From contig NZ_CP168030.1 in assembly GCF_041529975.1 (NCBI RefSeq), positions 1,922,001 through 1,986,000 on the forward strand: 64,000 nt of DNA, read 5' to 3'. The DNA is from Microbacterium maritypicum (GTDB taxonomy: Bacteria; Actinomycetota; Actinomycetes; Actinomycetales; Microbacteriaceae). This document shows, piece after piece, positions 9,215 through 19,978 of the stretch. The notes beneath the pieces are model-generated. The model saw only the letters and a list, made by a program, of their open reading frames with translations, was not told where the DNA came from and did not search any database. The translations under genes were made by a program, and so were the position numbers. How positions within the stretch are numbered: the stretch's first letter is position 1; each line of letters starts with the position of its first letter.

Positions 9215-10578
9215 CCACCGACACCACCGCAACGAAGCGCGGCTTCCACTTCAAGGACATCACGAAGATGTTCGGGGGCGGCCAGTCGACCCTCCGCCAG
9301 TTCGGCATCCTCGGCAGCCTCGTCGTGATCCTGGTCGTCTTCCAGGTGCTGACCTGGATCTTCAAGGGCACCGGCCTCACGCTCTCGTCCGGCAACCTGA
9401 TCAACGTCGTCAACCAGTACTCGTACATCCTGATCCTCGCGATCGGCATGGTGATGGTCATCATCATGGGTCACATCGACCTGTCGGTCGGCTCGGTCGC
9501 CGCGTTCACCGGCATCGTGGTGGCGAAGGCCATGGCCGACTGGAACCTCCCCTGGCCGCTCGGCGTGCTCCTCGGCCTCGGCGTCGGCGTGCTCGTCGGT
9601 GCCTGGCAAGGGTTCTGGGTGGCGTATGTCGGGGTACCGGCGTTCATCGTGACGCTGGCGGGCATGCTGTTCTTCCGCGGTGCGAACCAGTGGGTCGGCG
9701 ACTCGCAGTCGATCCCCGTCCCGCAGGGCTTCAAGGTCATCGGCGCCGGCTACCTGCCCGAGCTGTCGTTCATCCCCGTGCCGTTCAACGTCTTCACCAT
9801 GCTGCTCGCCCTGCTCGGCGTCGCGTGGATCGTCTTCTGGGAGATCCGCACCCGTCGCATCCAGCACAAGATGGGTGCCGAGATGGCGCCGCTGTGGGTG
9901 AGCGTCACCAAGGTCGTGCTGATCTCGGTCGTGATCCTCATCGCGGGATGGCTGTTCGCCACCGGCCGTGAGGGCACCAGCTTCCCGATCTCGGGCATCA
10001 TCCTGCTCGCGCTCGTCATCCTCTACTCGTTCATCACGAACAACACCGTGTTCGGTCGCCACATCTACGCGGTCGGTGGCAACCGCCAGGCCGCTCGCCT
10101 GTCGGGTGTGAAGGACCGCTGGGTCGACTTCTTCGTGATGATGAACATGTCGGTGCTCGCCTCGCTGGCCGGCATGATCTATGTCGCCAGGGCCACGGCC
10201 TCCGGGCCGCAGGACGGCAACGGCTGGGAGCTGGATGCGATCGCCTCGGTCTTCATCGGTGGCGCGGCCGTCTCGGGCGGTATCGGAACCGTGATCGGCT
10301 CGATCATCGGTGGTCTCGTGATGGCGTTCCTGAACAACGGTCTCGCGCTGCTGGGCGCCGGTGCCGACGTCGTCTCGATGATCAAGGGCCTCGTGCTCCT
10401 GTTCGCCGTCGGTGTCGACGTCTGGAACAAGCAGCAGGGTCGCCCGTCGATCACCGGCTTCCTCACGCGTCGCTTCGGCCGCAAGGAGGACCCGATGACC
10501 GACACCTTCGACCCGAAGGCGAACTACCCCACCAACCAGAAGTACGAAGCCCCCGCCGTCGACGAGACGCGCGGATAG
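9211..10578 (+). CDS. mmsB: Multiple-monosaccharide ABC transporter permease
   Basis: A 455-residue integral membrane permease of the XylH/RbsC/GguB family. About ten hydrophobic segments are visible, with the conserved [15 protein letters not shown] near residue 90 and the EAA-like cytoplasmic motif [15 protein letters not shown]. After the last helix there is a hydrophilic tail of about 45 residues (from RRFGRKEDP), longer than in most RbsC-like proteins. It overlaps mmsA (ATGA) and is 61 bp upstream of the binding protein gene. Regulation is expected from the LacI-type promoter upstream of mmsA. Confidence 0.93.
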   Translation: MTTDTTATKRGFHFKDITKMFGGGQSTLRQFGILGSLVVILVVFQVLTWIFKGTGLTLSSGNLINVVNQYSYILILAIGMVMVIIMGHIDLSVGSVAAFTGIVVAKAMADWNLPWPLGVLLGLGVGVLVGAWQGFWVAYVGVPAFIVTLAGMLFFRGANQWVGDSQSIPVPQGFKVIGAGYLPELSFIPVPFNVFTMLLALLGVAWIVFWEIRTRRIQHKMGAEMAPLWVSVTKVVLISVVILIAGWLFATGREGTSFPISGIILLALVILYSFITNNTVFGRHIYAVGGNRQAARLSGVKDRWVDFFVMMNMSVLASLAGMIYVARATASGPQDGNGWELDAIASVFIGGAAVSGGIGTVIGSIIGGLVMAFLNNGLALLGAGADVVSMIKGLVLLFAVGVDVWNKQQGRPSITGFLTRRFGRKEDPMTDTFDPKANYPTNQKYEAPAVDETRG

Positions 10579-10639
10579 TAGGGGTCTCACTGCGCACGCA
10601 CACGCGTCGAGACCTACACACACCAGAGAAAGAGATCAC

Positions 10640-11758
10640 ATGAAGAAGATGCTTCTTACGGCGACAGCGATCGTCGCCGTGGGCGCTTTCGCCCTCACCG
10701 GCTGCTCCTCGGAGCGTGGCGGAGACACCGGCGCCGATGGTGGCGACGAGGCGGCAGCAGGCTTCGCCGCCGACGCCACGATCGGTGTCGCCCTCCCGGA
10801 CAAGACCTCGGAGAACTGGGTCCTCGCCGGTCAGCTGTTCACCGACGGACTCAAGAAGGCCGGGTTCAAGGCCGACGTGCAGTACGCGCCGGCCAGCAAC
10901 ACGGTCGCCGAGCAGCAGAACCAGATCCAGGCGATGGTCACCGGTGGCGCCAAGGTCATCATCATCGGTGCCAAGGACGGCAAGCAGCTCGCGACGCAGG
11001 TCGAGGCCGCTCGCGACGCCGGTGTCGCCGTCATCGCGTACGACCGTCTGATCGAGAACACGGAGGCCGTCGACTACTACGTCGCGTTCGACAACTTCGA
11101 GGTCGGCAAGCTCCAGGGTCAGGCTCTGCTCGACGGTCTCGCCGAGCGTGCGGGCCACGAGGCTCCGTACAACATCGAGCTGTTCTCGGGCTCGCCGGAT
11201 GACGCGAACTCCGCGGTGTTCTTCAACGGCGCCATGGAGGTCCTCCAGCCGAAGATCGACGACGGCACCCTGAAGGTCGTCTCGGGTCAGACCGAGATCG
11301 CCCAGACGGCGACCGAGGGCTGGAAGGCCGAGAACGCCCAGCGCCGCATGGACTCGATCCTCACGTCGACCTACAGCTCTGAGGCGCTCGACGGCGTCCT
11401 GTCCCCGAACGACACGCTCGCTCGCGCCATCATCACCTCGGTGCAGGGTGCGGGCAAGGATGTCCCGGTCGTCACCGGCCAGGACTCCGAGGTCGAGTCG
11501 GTGAAGTCGATCATGGAGGGCATCCAGTACTCCACGATCAACAAGGACACCACGCTCCTCGTCGAGCAGTCGATCAAGATGGTCGGCCAGCTCCAGAAGG
11601 GCGAAGAGGTCGACGTGAACGACGAAGAGCAGTACGACAACGGCGTGAAGGTCGTTCCCGCGTTCCTGCTGCCTCCGGTCATCGTCACGAAGGAGAACGC
11701 GGCCGAGGCGTACGCCAACGTCCCGAGCCTCCTCGAGATCGTGAAGTCGTACCAGTAA
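10640..11758 (+). CDS. chvE: Sugar-binding lipoprotein of the multiple-monosaccharide importer (ChvE-like)
   Basis: A 372-residue extracytoplasmic receptor. The signal peptide ends in LTGC (lipobox Cys about 22). The mature part is a type I periplasmic-binding fold with the ChvE-like features IGVALPDKTSENW, AVIAYDRLI and GVLSPNDTLARAI. ChvE-type receptors bind aldoses such as galactose, arabinose, xylose or glucose; which one applies here is not readable. The last gene of the operon; a hairpin follows 13 bases after the stop. AGAGAAAGAGATC precedes the ATG. Confidence 0.92.
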   Translation: MKKMLLTATAIVAVGAFALTGCSSERGGDTGADGGDEAAAGFAADATIGVALPDKTSENWVLAGQLFTDGLKKAGFKADVQYAPASNTVAEQQNQIQAMVTGGAKVIIIGAKDGKQLATQVEAARDAGVAVIAYDRLIENTEAVDYYVAFDNFEVGKLQGQALLDGLAERAGHEAPYNIELFSGSPDDANSAVFFNGAMEVLQPKIDDGTLKVVSGQTEIAQTATEGWKAENAQRRMDSILTSTYSSEALDGVLSPNDTLARAIITSVQGAGKDVPVVTGQDSEVESVKSIMEGIQYSTINKDTTLLVEQSIKMVGQLQKGEEVDVNDEEQYDNGVKVVPAFLLPPVIVTKENAAEAYANVPSLLEIVKSYQ

Positions 11759-11771
11759 TCCCGCAGCATCC

Positions 11772-11807
11772 ACGGGCCGTCCGGACCTTCGGGTTCGGGC
11801 GGCCCGT
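11772..11807. terminator. Terminator hairpin between chvE and the HNH gene
   Basis: ACGGGCCGtCCGgACC / GGTtCGGgCGGCCCGT form a 16-position stem with two mismatches around a TTCG loop. The genes on either side converge, so it can serve both strands. The T-run is weak, as is usual in high-GC actinobacteria. Confidence 0.7.
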
Positions 11808-11837
11808 TCACTATGTCCTGCTTCCGGTCACCGCCGT

Positions 11838-13202
11838 TCAGAACGGAGCGGGCACCGTTGGCTCGGTGAACCTCACCGTGTTCTGGGGCGGCGGCCGATC
11901 GATGTACGTGCGTCCGGTCGGGCTCGTCCACTCCAGCACGCCACCCGCACGCTGTTCGACGTGCCAGGGGGAGTGGTGTTTGAGCATGTGATGTCGTCGG
12001 CAGAACGCCGCGAGATTCATATCGGCAGTCGCGCCCCCGGTCGAAGCCGCGTGATTGTGGTCGAGGTCGCACTTCCGCGCCCCGATCCCGCACCCGGGGA
12101 ACCGGCACCGCTGATCCCGCGCGCGAAGATGTCGCCGCAGCTGCTCGCTCGGCCGGTAGCGGTCGACCGCGAGCAGCGCGCCGGAGATCGGATGCGTCAG
12201 CACGCGATCCCAACCCATGGCCGAGCCGGCCAGCCTGCGGGCGGTCGTGATGTCGATCGGTGTCGTGCCGTCGAGTAGTGCGGGCGGCGGTGTCTCGTGT
12301 CGAAAGGAGTCGCCGCTGCCGTCGCCGCCGGTGAGAGATGACTCCGAGGAGCGAAGGTCATCGTCCATCAGAGACATCACCGGCACGGAGACCTCGACGC
12401 GGGCGCGGATCTCGCCGAGCAGCCCGTCGGTCGTGTCGTGTCCTGCGGGGGTTCCCGTGAGTAGGAGGTCGGCGAGCAGGTCGGCACGCAACTGGTCGAT
12501 CGTGCGCTCGTCTGCCGGAGGGGCATCGGGGCCGGCATCTCTCGCCGCGTGGGCACTGTCTTTCTTCACCGCGTGCGCCATCTGCGAGAGCCGGTCGAAC
12601 ATGCCGTGGATGAGCGCGGCCGGGCCGCGGGTGGCGAGCTCGGCCATCCCGTCGTCGAGATCTCTCGCCCACACGCGGCGGCCCTTGCGGGCCTCGCGGT
12701 GCCGTTCGCTGACAGTGCGCTCCTGGAACCGTTCGGCCAGGCGCCGTGCGAGCCGTCGCAGCCGGTTCGGGGACTCGGTCTCGGCGATCGCCACCGCCTC
12801 GGCGGCATAGGCCTGTCGGTCGGCCGCATCGTCGAGATGGGCACCCGCATCGACGATCACCCGCGCATGCGCGCCGCTGATGCGCCCCTCGGCCTGTGCC
12901 GCCCACACCGTCGGGAAGTGCTCGACGAGCCAGGAGGCCTCTGCCATCCGCCGCTCGATCGTGCGGTCGCTGAGATGCTGCGCGGCCCCGATCTCGGCCG
13001 CCACCGTGCGGATGGCCATGTCGCCCTGATCGGGATGCGCGGCCTCGCGGGCGATGTCGATCGCCAGGCGCCCGGCCATCGCGAGCATGCCGTCTCGGGC
13101 CGCGTGCATGCTGCTCAGCGTCGCCTCTGCCGCCTCGAGCGACGCCACCAGATCGGCGAGCATCGCCATCTGGGAATCGGTCGCATCGAGCAGTGCTGTC
13201 AT
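11838..13202 (-). CDS. DUF222 / HNH endonuclease domain protein (13E12-type)
   Basis: A 454-residue protein with an N-terminal alpha-helical DUF222 region (about 1-330) and a C-terminal HNH nuclease motif: CRFPGCGIGARKCDLDHN, then NLAAFCRRHHMLKHH, with the metal-binding Cys and His pairs intact. These genes are multi-copy in actinobacteria and some mycobacterial members are DNA-damage inducible. The stretch 13232-13247, about 30 bp upstream of the start, resembles the actinobacterial LexA box. The cellular function is unknown; a nuclease acting on damaged or foreign DNA is plausible. Confidence 0.88.
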   Translation of the reverse strand: MTALLDATDSQMAMLADLVASLEAAEATLSSMHAARDGMLAMAGRLAIDIAREAAHPDQGDMAIRTVAAEIGAAQHLSDRTIERRMAEASWLVEHFPTVWAAQAEGRISGAHARVIVDAGAHLDDAADRQAYAAEAVAIAETESPNRLRRLARRLAERFQERTVSERHREARKGRRVWARDLDDGMAELATRGPAALIHGMFDRLSQMAHAVKKDSAHAARDAGPDAPPADERTIDQLRADLLADLLLTGTPAGHDTTDGLLGEIRARVEVSVPVMSLMDDDLRSSESSLTGGDGSGDSFRHETPPPALLDGTTPIDITTARRLAGSAMGWDRVLTHPISGALLAVDRYRPSEQLRRHLRARDQRCRFPGCGIGARKCDLDHNHAASTGGATADMNLAAFCRRHHMLKHHSPWHVEQRAGGVLEWTSPTGRTYIDRPPPQNTVRFTEPTVPAPF

Positions 13203-13231
13203 GACTTCAGTCCATCACGGACCACCGACAT

Positions 13232-13247
13232 TCGAAACTATGTTCAC
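13232..13247. promoter_or_regulatory. Possible LexA/SOS box
   Basis: TCGAAActatGTTCAC matches 9 of the 12 defined positions of the actinobacterial SOS box TCGAAC-N4-GTTCGA. It lies 30 bp upstream of the DUF222/HNH start. The match is imperfect. Confidence 0.4.
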
Positions 13248-13282
13248 CGGGATTCCGGCATCCGATTCGGCCGTTGTCTCCG

Positions 13283-14131
13283 CTAATCCCAGATGGGGTC
13301 GTCCGGGTCGGGGGAGTCCGTGCCGTCGACGTCGGTCATGATGCGCGCGTCGGCGATCCACGACGTCAGCTCATCGTCATGGAGCATGTGCGGTCGCGGT
13401 GCGCCGAGAAGGTCGGGAGTCGTCACGACGTCGAGTGGCTCATCGCTCGCGAAGACGACGACGTTGCCGAGCGGCCCTTCGTCATCGTCCGGTTCGGCGT
13501 CGAGGACGACGGCGACGTGATCGAACACGGTGCGCAGGGTGGCTGCCTGTCGCCGTGAATACTCGAACGGATGCCCGTCGAGCAGGTTCACGGCCACGAC
13601 GCCGTCTGCGGCGGAGCGCGCGGCGACCCGGCGGTAGAACTCCTGGCTGGCCACATGATGACGGATGACGGCGGCATCCCAGAGGTCGACCACGGTGAAG
13701 CGGGCATCCGCCCACTCGTCCGGGAGCTCCGCGTCGGCGACCGCTCGCGCATCGCCGAAGATGACCCGCACATCAGCGCCCGGGGGCAGGGGCAGCGCGG
13801 CGATCACCGCGTCGTAGAGAGCGGGCTCGAACTCGACCACGAGCTGGGGTGAGCCGGCACGCGTGGCCTCGACATAGCGGGCCAGCGTGAGTGCTCCGGC
13901 TCCCAGATGCACGGTGAACAGCGGTGCACCGGGCTCGGCCGCGGCATCCATCGCCCTGGCGATGTGCTGGGTGTAGGCGTATTCGAGTTCGGTGGGATCC
14001 GTCATCGACACGACGGACTGCGGGATCCCGTCGACGCTGAGCTCGTAGCGACCTGGTCGCCTTCGCGATTGCACCAGCTTCGCCTTGCGATCGTCGAGCA
14101 TGAGCGAGAACACCCGGCGTTTACTTGGCAC
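13283..14131 (-). CDS. Spermidine-synthase-like SAM-dependent methyltransferase-fold protein
   Basis: A 282-residue cytoplasmic protein of the spermidine synthase/methyltransferase fold. The SAM-binding region is TVHLGAGALTLARYV, with the acidic strand end VVEFEPALYDAV and FGDARAVA. The putative gatekeeping DxxD of true spermidine synthases is not obvious, so it is best treated as a spermidine-synthase-like protein of unknown reaction. The GTG start at 14131 is supported by a leaderless arrangement: TAAAAT on the minus strand (14143-14138) ends 6 bases before the start. It diverges from the ABC-F gene across only 56 bp. Confidence 0.75.
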   Translation of the reverse strand: MPSKRRVFSLMLDDRKAKLVQSRRRPGRYELSVDGIPQSVVSMTDPTELEYAYTQHIARAMDAAAEPGAPLFTVHLGAGALTLARYVEATRAGSPQLVVEFEPALYDAVIAALPLPPGADVRVIFGDARAVADAELPDEWADARFTVVDLWDAAVIRHHVASQEFYRRVAARSAADGVVAVNLLDGHPFEYSRRQAATLRTVFDHVAVVLDAEPDDDEGPLGNVVVFASDEPLDVVTTPDLLGAPRPHMLHDDELTSWIADARIMTDVDGTDSPDPDDPIWD

Positions 14132-14137
14132 CCGTCG

Positions 14138-14178
14138 ATTTTAGGCTGGCCGCCGTACCCATCGCGCGCGGCTACCCT
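14138..14178. promoter_or_regulatory. Compact divergent promoter region
   Basis: On the minus strand TAAAAT (14143-14138) precedes GTG 14131 by 6 bases. On the plus strand TACCCT (14173-14178) precedes ATG 14188 by 9 bases. Both mRNAs would have no leader or a very short one. The two -10 boxes are only 30 bp apart. Confidence 0.5.
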
Positions 14179-14187
14179 GGAAGGAAC

Positions 14188-16011
<1,824 letters not shown>

Positions 16012-16051
16012 CCGAGGAATATCCTTCTCCTGACGCTGTTGGGAGGTAGGG

Positions 16052-17821
16052 ATGGAAGGCCTCGAAGTAACGGTCCTGCTCGGACTCACGATTCTCGTCG
16101 GAACCCTGATCGCCCCGCGCGTGCGTCTCGCGCTGCCCCTCGTCCTGGTCATCTTCGGCCTGCTGCTCGGCTTCATCCCGCCGCTGCGTGAAGTGCAGCT
16201 GCCGCCGGAGACGGTGCTGCTGCTGTTCCTCCCGGTGATCCTGTTCTGGGAGAGTCTCACGACGTCGCTGCGCTCGATCCGCCGCGACTTCCGCTACATC
16301 CTCCCGATGAGCACGGTCCTCGTGGTCGCGTCGGCGTTCGCGGTCGCCGGCATCGGCGTGCTGTTCGGGATGCCGTGGGAGATCGCGCTCATCCTGGGAG
16401 CGGCGATCGCACCGCCGGATGCCACGGCCGTCGCGGCGCTCGGTCGCCTGCTGCCGCGCCGCACATTCATGAAGCTGAAGGCCGAGAGCCTCACCAACGA
16501 CGGCACGGCGCTCGTGCTGTACGCGATCGCGGTGTCGCTCGCGCTCGGCGGCCAGATCACACCGCTCTCCGTGACACTCGACGTGCTGATCTCCTACGTC
16601 GGCGGGATCGCGGCGGGCGTCGTGATCGCCGGTCTGGGCTATCTGCTGCTGCGGCGTACCTCCTCGACGATCGTGATCAACGTGGCGCTGCTGCTGATCC
16701 CGTTCACGGCGTTCCTCGCTGCCGAGATGGTGCACGCCTCCGGCGTTCTCGCGGTCGTCGTCGCCGGGCTCATCGTCGCCTACGTGTCGCCGCGCGTGAC
16801 GACGGCGTCCTCCCGACGACAGGCCGATGCGGCCTGGCCGTTCGGAGTCTTCCTGCTCAACGGCGCGCTGTTCGTGCTGATCGGCCTCGAGGTGCAGTAC
16901 GTCGTGCACGAGATCTCGGCGGCGGCGATCGGCCGGCTCGTGCTGATCACGCTCGCGGTGTGGGCAACCCTCCTGGTCGTGCGCTACGTGTTCCAGGTGC
17001 TGAACGTGCTCTTCCAGCGCCAGACCGGTGGGCGTCCGGCGCGGGGAGCCCGGTCGCGGGCGCGCGTCGTGTCGACCATGGCCGGCATGCGCGGTGCGGT
17101 CTCGCTCGCGATCGCGCTGTCGGTCCCCGCCACGATCACCGAGGGCGGGGTGGTGTCCGGACGCGACGAGATCGTGTTCGTCACGGCCGGAGTCATCATG
17201 CTGAGCCTGCTCGTGCAGGCCCCGCTGCTCCCCGCGCTCGTGCGCTGGGCGCGGTTCCCCGTCGATCATGTCGAGGACGAGGAGTACGAGCTCGCCGAGC
17301 GGGCGATCTCGGGTGCGGCGCTCGCAGCCCTCGACGACCTCGCCGCCGAGCACGGCATCGGGCAGGAGGTCCGCGACCGTGTGCGCACCGAGGGCTACGC
17401 GATGCTCGAGTTCGCGAACGCGCGCACACTGGCGCGTGAGCAGGCGATCGTCGACGCCGAGGCCGACGCACTGGACGAGATGCTCGACGAGCCCGATCCG
17501 CTGAGCGCCGGAACCGCTGATCCGCCCGAAGAAGATCCGGCACCGAGCGGGGGAGTGGATCAGGCCACGGGGCCCGATGGCACCGACGGCACGGTCCTGC
17601 AGATGATCGCGACCTCGGCCGACGTCGACCTCGCGCAGCGCTCGCCGCTGATCCGGCACGAGGAGCACACGCGCCTCAAGCTCGCCCTCATCGACCGCAA
17701 GCGCGAGGTGCTCCTGGGTCTGCGCGGTGCGGGGACGGTCGACGACCTCGTCGTGCGCCGCATCTCGGCCCGCCTCGACCTCGAGCAGGTGCGTCTGCAG
17801 GGGATCGAGGAGTTCGACTGA
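16052..17821 (+). CDS. Na+/H+ antiporter, CPA1 family (NhaP-like)
   Basis: A 589-residue membrane protein with about 12 hydrophobic segments in the first 400 residues and a soluble C-terminal tail. CPA1 hallmarks are present: ILFWESLTTSL, APPDATAVAALGRLL and ESLTNDGTALVLYA (the ND pair implicated in ion transport). The RARVVSTMAGMRGAVSLAIALS segment is the usual C-terminal membrane signature. The tail of about 180 residues has an acidic/proline stretch (ADPPEEDPAPSGG) and a helical end. It exchanges cytoplasmic Na+ or K+ for protons in pH and salt homeostasis. GGGAGGT lies 4 bases before the ATG. Confidence 0.92.
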   Translation: MEGLEVTVLLGLTILVGTLIAPRVRLALPLVLVIFGLLLGFIPPLREVQLPPETVLLLFLPVILFWESLTTSLRSIRRDFRYILPMSTVLVVASAFAVAGIGVLFGMPWEIALILGAAIAPPDATAVAALGRLLPRRTFMKLKAESLTNDGTALVLYAIAVSLALGGQITPLSVTLDVLISYVGGIAAGVVIAGLGYLLLRRTSSTIVINVALLLIPFTAFLAAEMVHASGVLAVVVAGLIVAYVSPRVTTASSRRQADAAWPFGVFLLNGALFVLIGLEVQYVVHEISAAAIGRLVLITLAVWATLLVVRYVFQVLNVLFQRQTGGRPARGARSRARVVSTMAGMRGAVSLAIALSVPATITEGGVVSGRDEIVFVTAGVIMLSLLVQAPLLPALVRWARFPVDHVEDEEYELAERAISGAALAALDDLAAEHGIGQEVRDRVRTEGYAMLEFANARTLAREQAIVDAEADALDEMLDEPDPLSAGTADPPEEDPAPSGGVDQATGPDGTDGTVLQMIATSADVDLAQRSPLIRHEEHTRLKLALIDRKREVLLGLRGAGTVDDLVVRRISARLDLEQVRLQGIEEFD

Positions 17822-17925
17822 CCCGCGCCGAGCAGGGGCTGTGACGCCGTGTGACGACTCGATTCCGCACGTTCGATGGTGCCTGCATAACGTATTCGAG
17901 TCCCCCAAGAGAGGAACTCCTTCCC

Positions 17926-18837
17926 ATGTCACGCCGCACCACTTCCGTCATCGCCGCGCTCGCCGCGGTCCCGCTCTTCGTCGCGCTCGCAGGCTGCGCG
18001 ACGGCATCCTCCGAAGCCGGTTCCGGCAGCGCGGGCTCGACCGAGGACGAGGTCGTGAAGATCGGCGTCGTCGGCAAGGGCGATGAGCAGTGGCCCGCAT
18101 TCGTCGATGCCGCAGCCGAGGAGGGCATCACCGTCGAGCTGGTCGACTTCGGCTCCTACGAGCAGCCCAATCCGGCGCTCACCGAGGGTGAGATCGACCT
18201 GAACCAGTTCCAGCACATCGTGTACCTCGCGGAGTACAACAACGCCTCGGGTGCGGACCTGACCCCGATCGGGTCGACCGCGATCTACCCGCTCGGTCTG
18301 TACTCGACCAAGTACGACGACGTGAAGGACATCCCGAAGGGCGAGACCGTCGCCGTCCCGGACGACGCCTCGAACCAGGCCCGCGCGCTGAACGTGCTGC
18401 AGCAGGCCGGCCTCATCGAGCTGAAGAGCGGCGGCACCCCGTACTCCGACCTCGCAGACGTGGACACCGACAAGTCCGAGGTCAAGGTCAAGGCGCTGGA
18501 GGCCGCGATCGTCCCGACGTCGCTTCCTGACGTCGCCGCCGCGATCATCAACAACGACTTCGTGGAGCCCGCCGGCCTCTCGTTCGAGGACGCGATCGCC
18601 CAGGACGACCCCGAGGATGCCGGCGCGCTGCCGTACGTGAACATCTTCGCCGCGCGGGCCGAGGACGCCGACAACGAGACGTACCTCAAGCTCGTCGAGA
18701 TCTTCCAGACGAATGAAGACGTCCAGAAGGGTCTGCTGAAGTCTTCGGGCGACACCGCCGTGGCGCTGCAGACCCCGGTCGAGGACCTCGTCGCGTCGCT
18801 CGAGAAGGTCCAGAAGGACGCGGACTCGAAGAAGTAG
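17926..18837 (+). CDS. metQ: Methionine ABC transporter substrate-binding lipoprotein
   Basis: A 303-residue NlpA/MetQ-family receptor. The signal peptide ends in the lipobox LAGC (Cys about 23). Family signatures are VDFGSYEQPNPALTEGEIDLNQFQH and IPKGETVAVPDDASNQARAL. It binds L- or D-methionine outside the membrane. ATG 17926 has AGAGGAAC upstream; an earlier in-frame GTG (17851) would add a non-signal-like extension. I saw no SAM riboswitch in the 104 bp upstream. A strong hairpin follows before metN, which should keep MetQ more abundant than the membrane parts. Confidence 0.93.
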   Translation: MSRRTTSVIAALAAVPLFVALAGCATASSEAGSGSAGSTEDEVVKIGVVGKGDEQWPAFVDAAAEEGITVELVDFGSYEQPNPALTEGEIDLNQFQHIVYLAEYNNASGADLTPIGSTAIYPLGLYSTKYDDVKDIPKGETVAVPDDASNQARALNVLQQAGLIELKSGGTPYSDLADVDTDKSEVKVKALEAAIVPTSLPDVAAAIINNDFVEPAGLSFEDAIAQDDPEDAGALPYVNIFAARAEDADNETYLKLVEIFQTNEDVQKGLLKSSGDTAVALQTPVEDLVASLEKVQKDADSKK

Positions 18838-18871
18838 GACGACGGGGAAACCCTCTTTCGTCCGATGAGGG

Positions 18872-18906
18872 AGAATCGGGTGCCGCGAGAAGCGTCACCC
18901 GATTCT
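18872..18906 (+). terminator. Intra-operon hairpin between metQ and metN
   Basis: AGAATCGGGTG (18872-18882) pairs exactly with CACCCGATTCT (18896-18906), 11 bp with a 13-base loop, followed by TCGTTC. It lies 34 bp after the metQ stop and 28 bp before metN. A partial terminator or mRNA-end stabiliser would explain unequal expression of receptor and transporter. Confidence 0.7.
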
Positions 18907-18934
18907 TCGTTCCCGAAGCAGACCGGAGCAGCCC

Positions 18935-19978
18935 ATGCCGATCGTCACCCTGACGAACGTCTCCAAGACCTACCCGCCCCGCACCCGTGAGGGGTCAGAG
19001 GTCGTCGCCGTGGACGACGTCAGCCTCGAGATCGAGAAGGGCGACGTCTTCGGCATCATCGGATACTCGGGTGCCGGCAAGTCCACGCTCGTGCGGCTGA
19101 TCAACGCCCTCGAGCCGGCCACGAGCGGCACCATCACGGTGGACGGCGTCGACATCACCGCGCTCAAGGAGAGCGAGCTGCGCAGGGTCCGCGGCGGCAT
19201 CGGGATGATCTTCCAGCAGTTCAACCTGTTCTCCTCGCGGAGCGTCAGGGCCAACATCGCCTACCCGCTCAAGCTCGCCGGCTGGTCCAAGGACGACATC
19301 GAGAAGCGGGTCGCCGAGCTGCTGTCGTTCGTCGGCCTCGCCGACAAGGCCAAGGCCTACCCCGAACAGCTCTCGGGCGGTCAGAAGCAGCGCGTCGGCA
19401 TCGCACGGGCCCTCGCGACGGGCCCCGCGATCCTCCTCGCCGACGAGGCCACCAGCGCCCTCGACCCGCAGACCACGCACGAGGTACTCGACCTGCTCAA
19501 GCGGGTCAACCAGGAGCAGGGCGTCACGATCGTGATCATCACGCACGAGATGGACGTCATCCAGACCATCGCCACCCGGGTCGCGGTCATGGAGAACGGA
19601 CGCGTGATCGAGCACGGCGACGTGTTCGACGTCTTCTCCGCTCCGCAGAACCCGGCATCCCAGCGCTTCGTCGGCACGGTCGTGAAGGGCGTGCCGTCGC
19701 CGGCCGAACTCGCGGTGCTCCGCGAGCGGCACCGGGGCCGCCTGGTGACGTTCTCGTTCCGCGACGGCGACTCGTCGCAGGCGCAGGTGTTCCTCGACCT
19801 CGCCGGTGCCGGCCTCGACTTCGAGCTCGTCTTCGGCGGGATCAACGACATCCGCGGGCGCGCCTTCGGGCATCTGACGCTCGCGATCCGTGGTGACGCC
19901 GCGGCGATCGACGGTGCGCTCGCCCGCATCGCCGAACGCGTCGAAGTGACCGAGATCGCCGGAGAGGAGGCCCGCTGA
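18935..19978 (+). CDS. metN: Methionine ABC transporter ATP-binding protein
   Basis: A 347-residue ATPase. Walker A is GYSGAGKST, Q-loop FQQFNLFSSRSV, signature LSGGQKQRVGIARAL, Walker B ILLADEATSALDPQT. After the ABC domain (to about 240) comes the NIL-type C-terminal domain (from about 265, LVTFSFRDGDSSQAQVFLDLAGAG split by charged residues), which in MetN proteins senses internal methionine and inhibits transport. It overlaps metI by one base (TGATG). Confidence 0.95.
   Translation: MPIVTLTNVSKTYPPRTREGSEVVAVDDVSLEIEKGDVFGIIGYSGAGKSTLVRLINALEPATSGTITVDGVDITALKESELRRVRGGIGMIFQQFNLFSSRSVRANIAYPLKLAGWSKDDIEKRVAELLSFVGLADKAKAYPEQLSGGQKQRVGIARALATGPAILLADEATSALDPQTTHEVLDLLKRVNQEQGVTIVIITHEMDVIQTIATRVAVMENGRVIEHGDVFDVFSAPQNPASQRFVGTVVKGVPSPAELAVLRERHRGRLVTFSFRDGDSSQAQVFLDLAGAGLDFELVFGGINDIRGRAFGHLTLAIRGDAAAIDGALARIAERVEVTEIAGEEAR

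Noticed and set aside
17822..17925. SAM riboswitch before metQ
   Set aside because: The 104-bp region shows no SAM-I, SAM-II or SAM-IV core or long paired helices.
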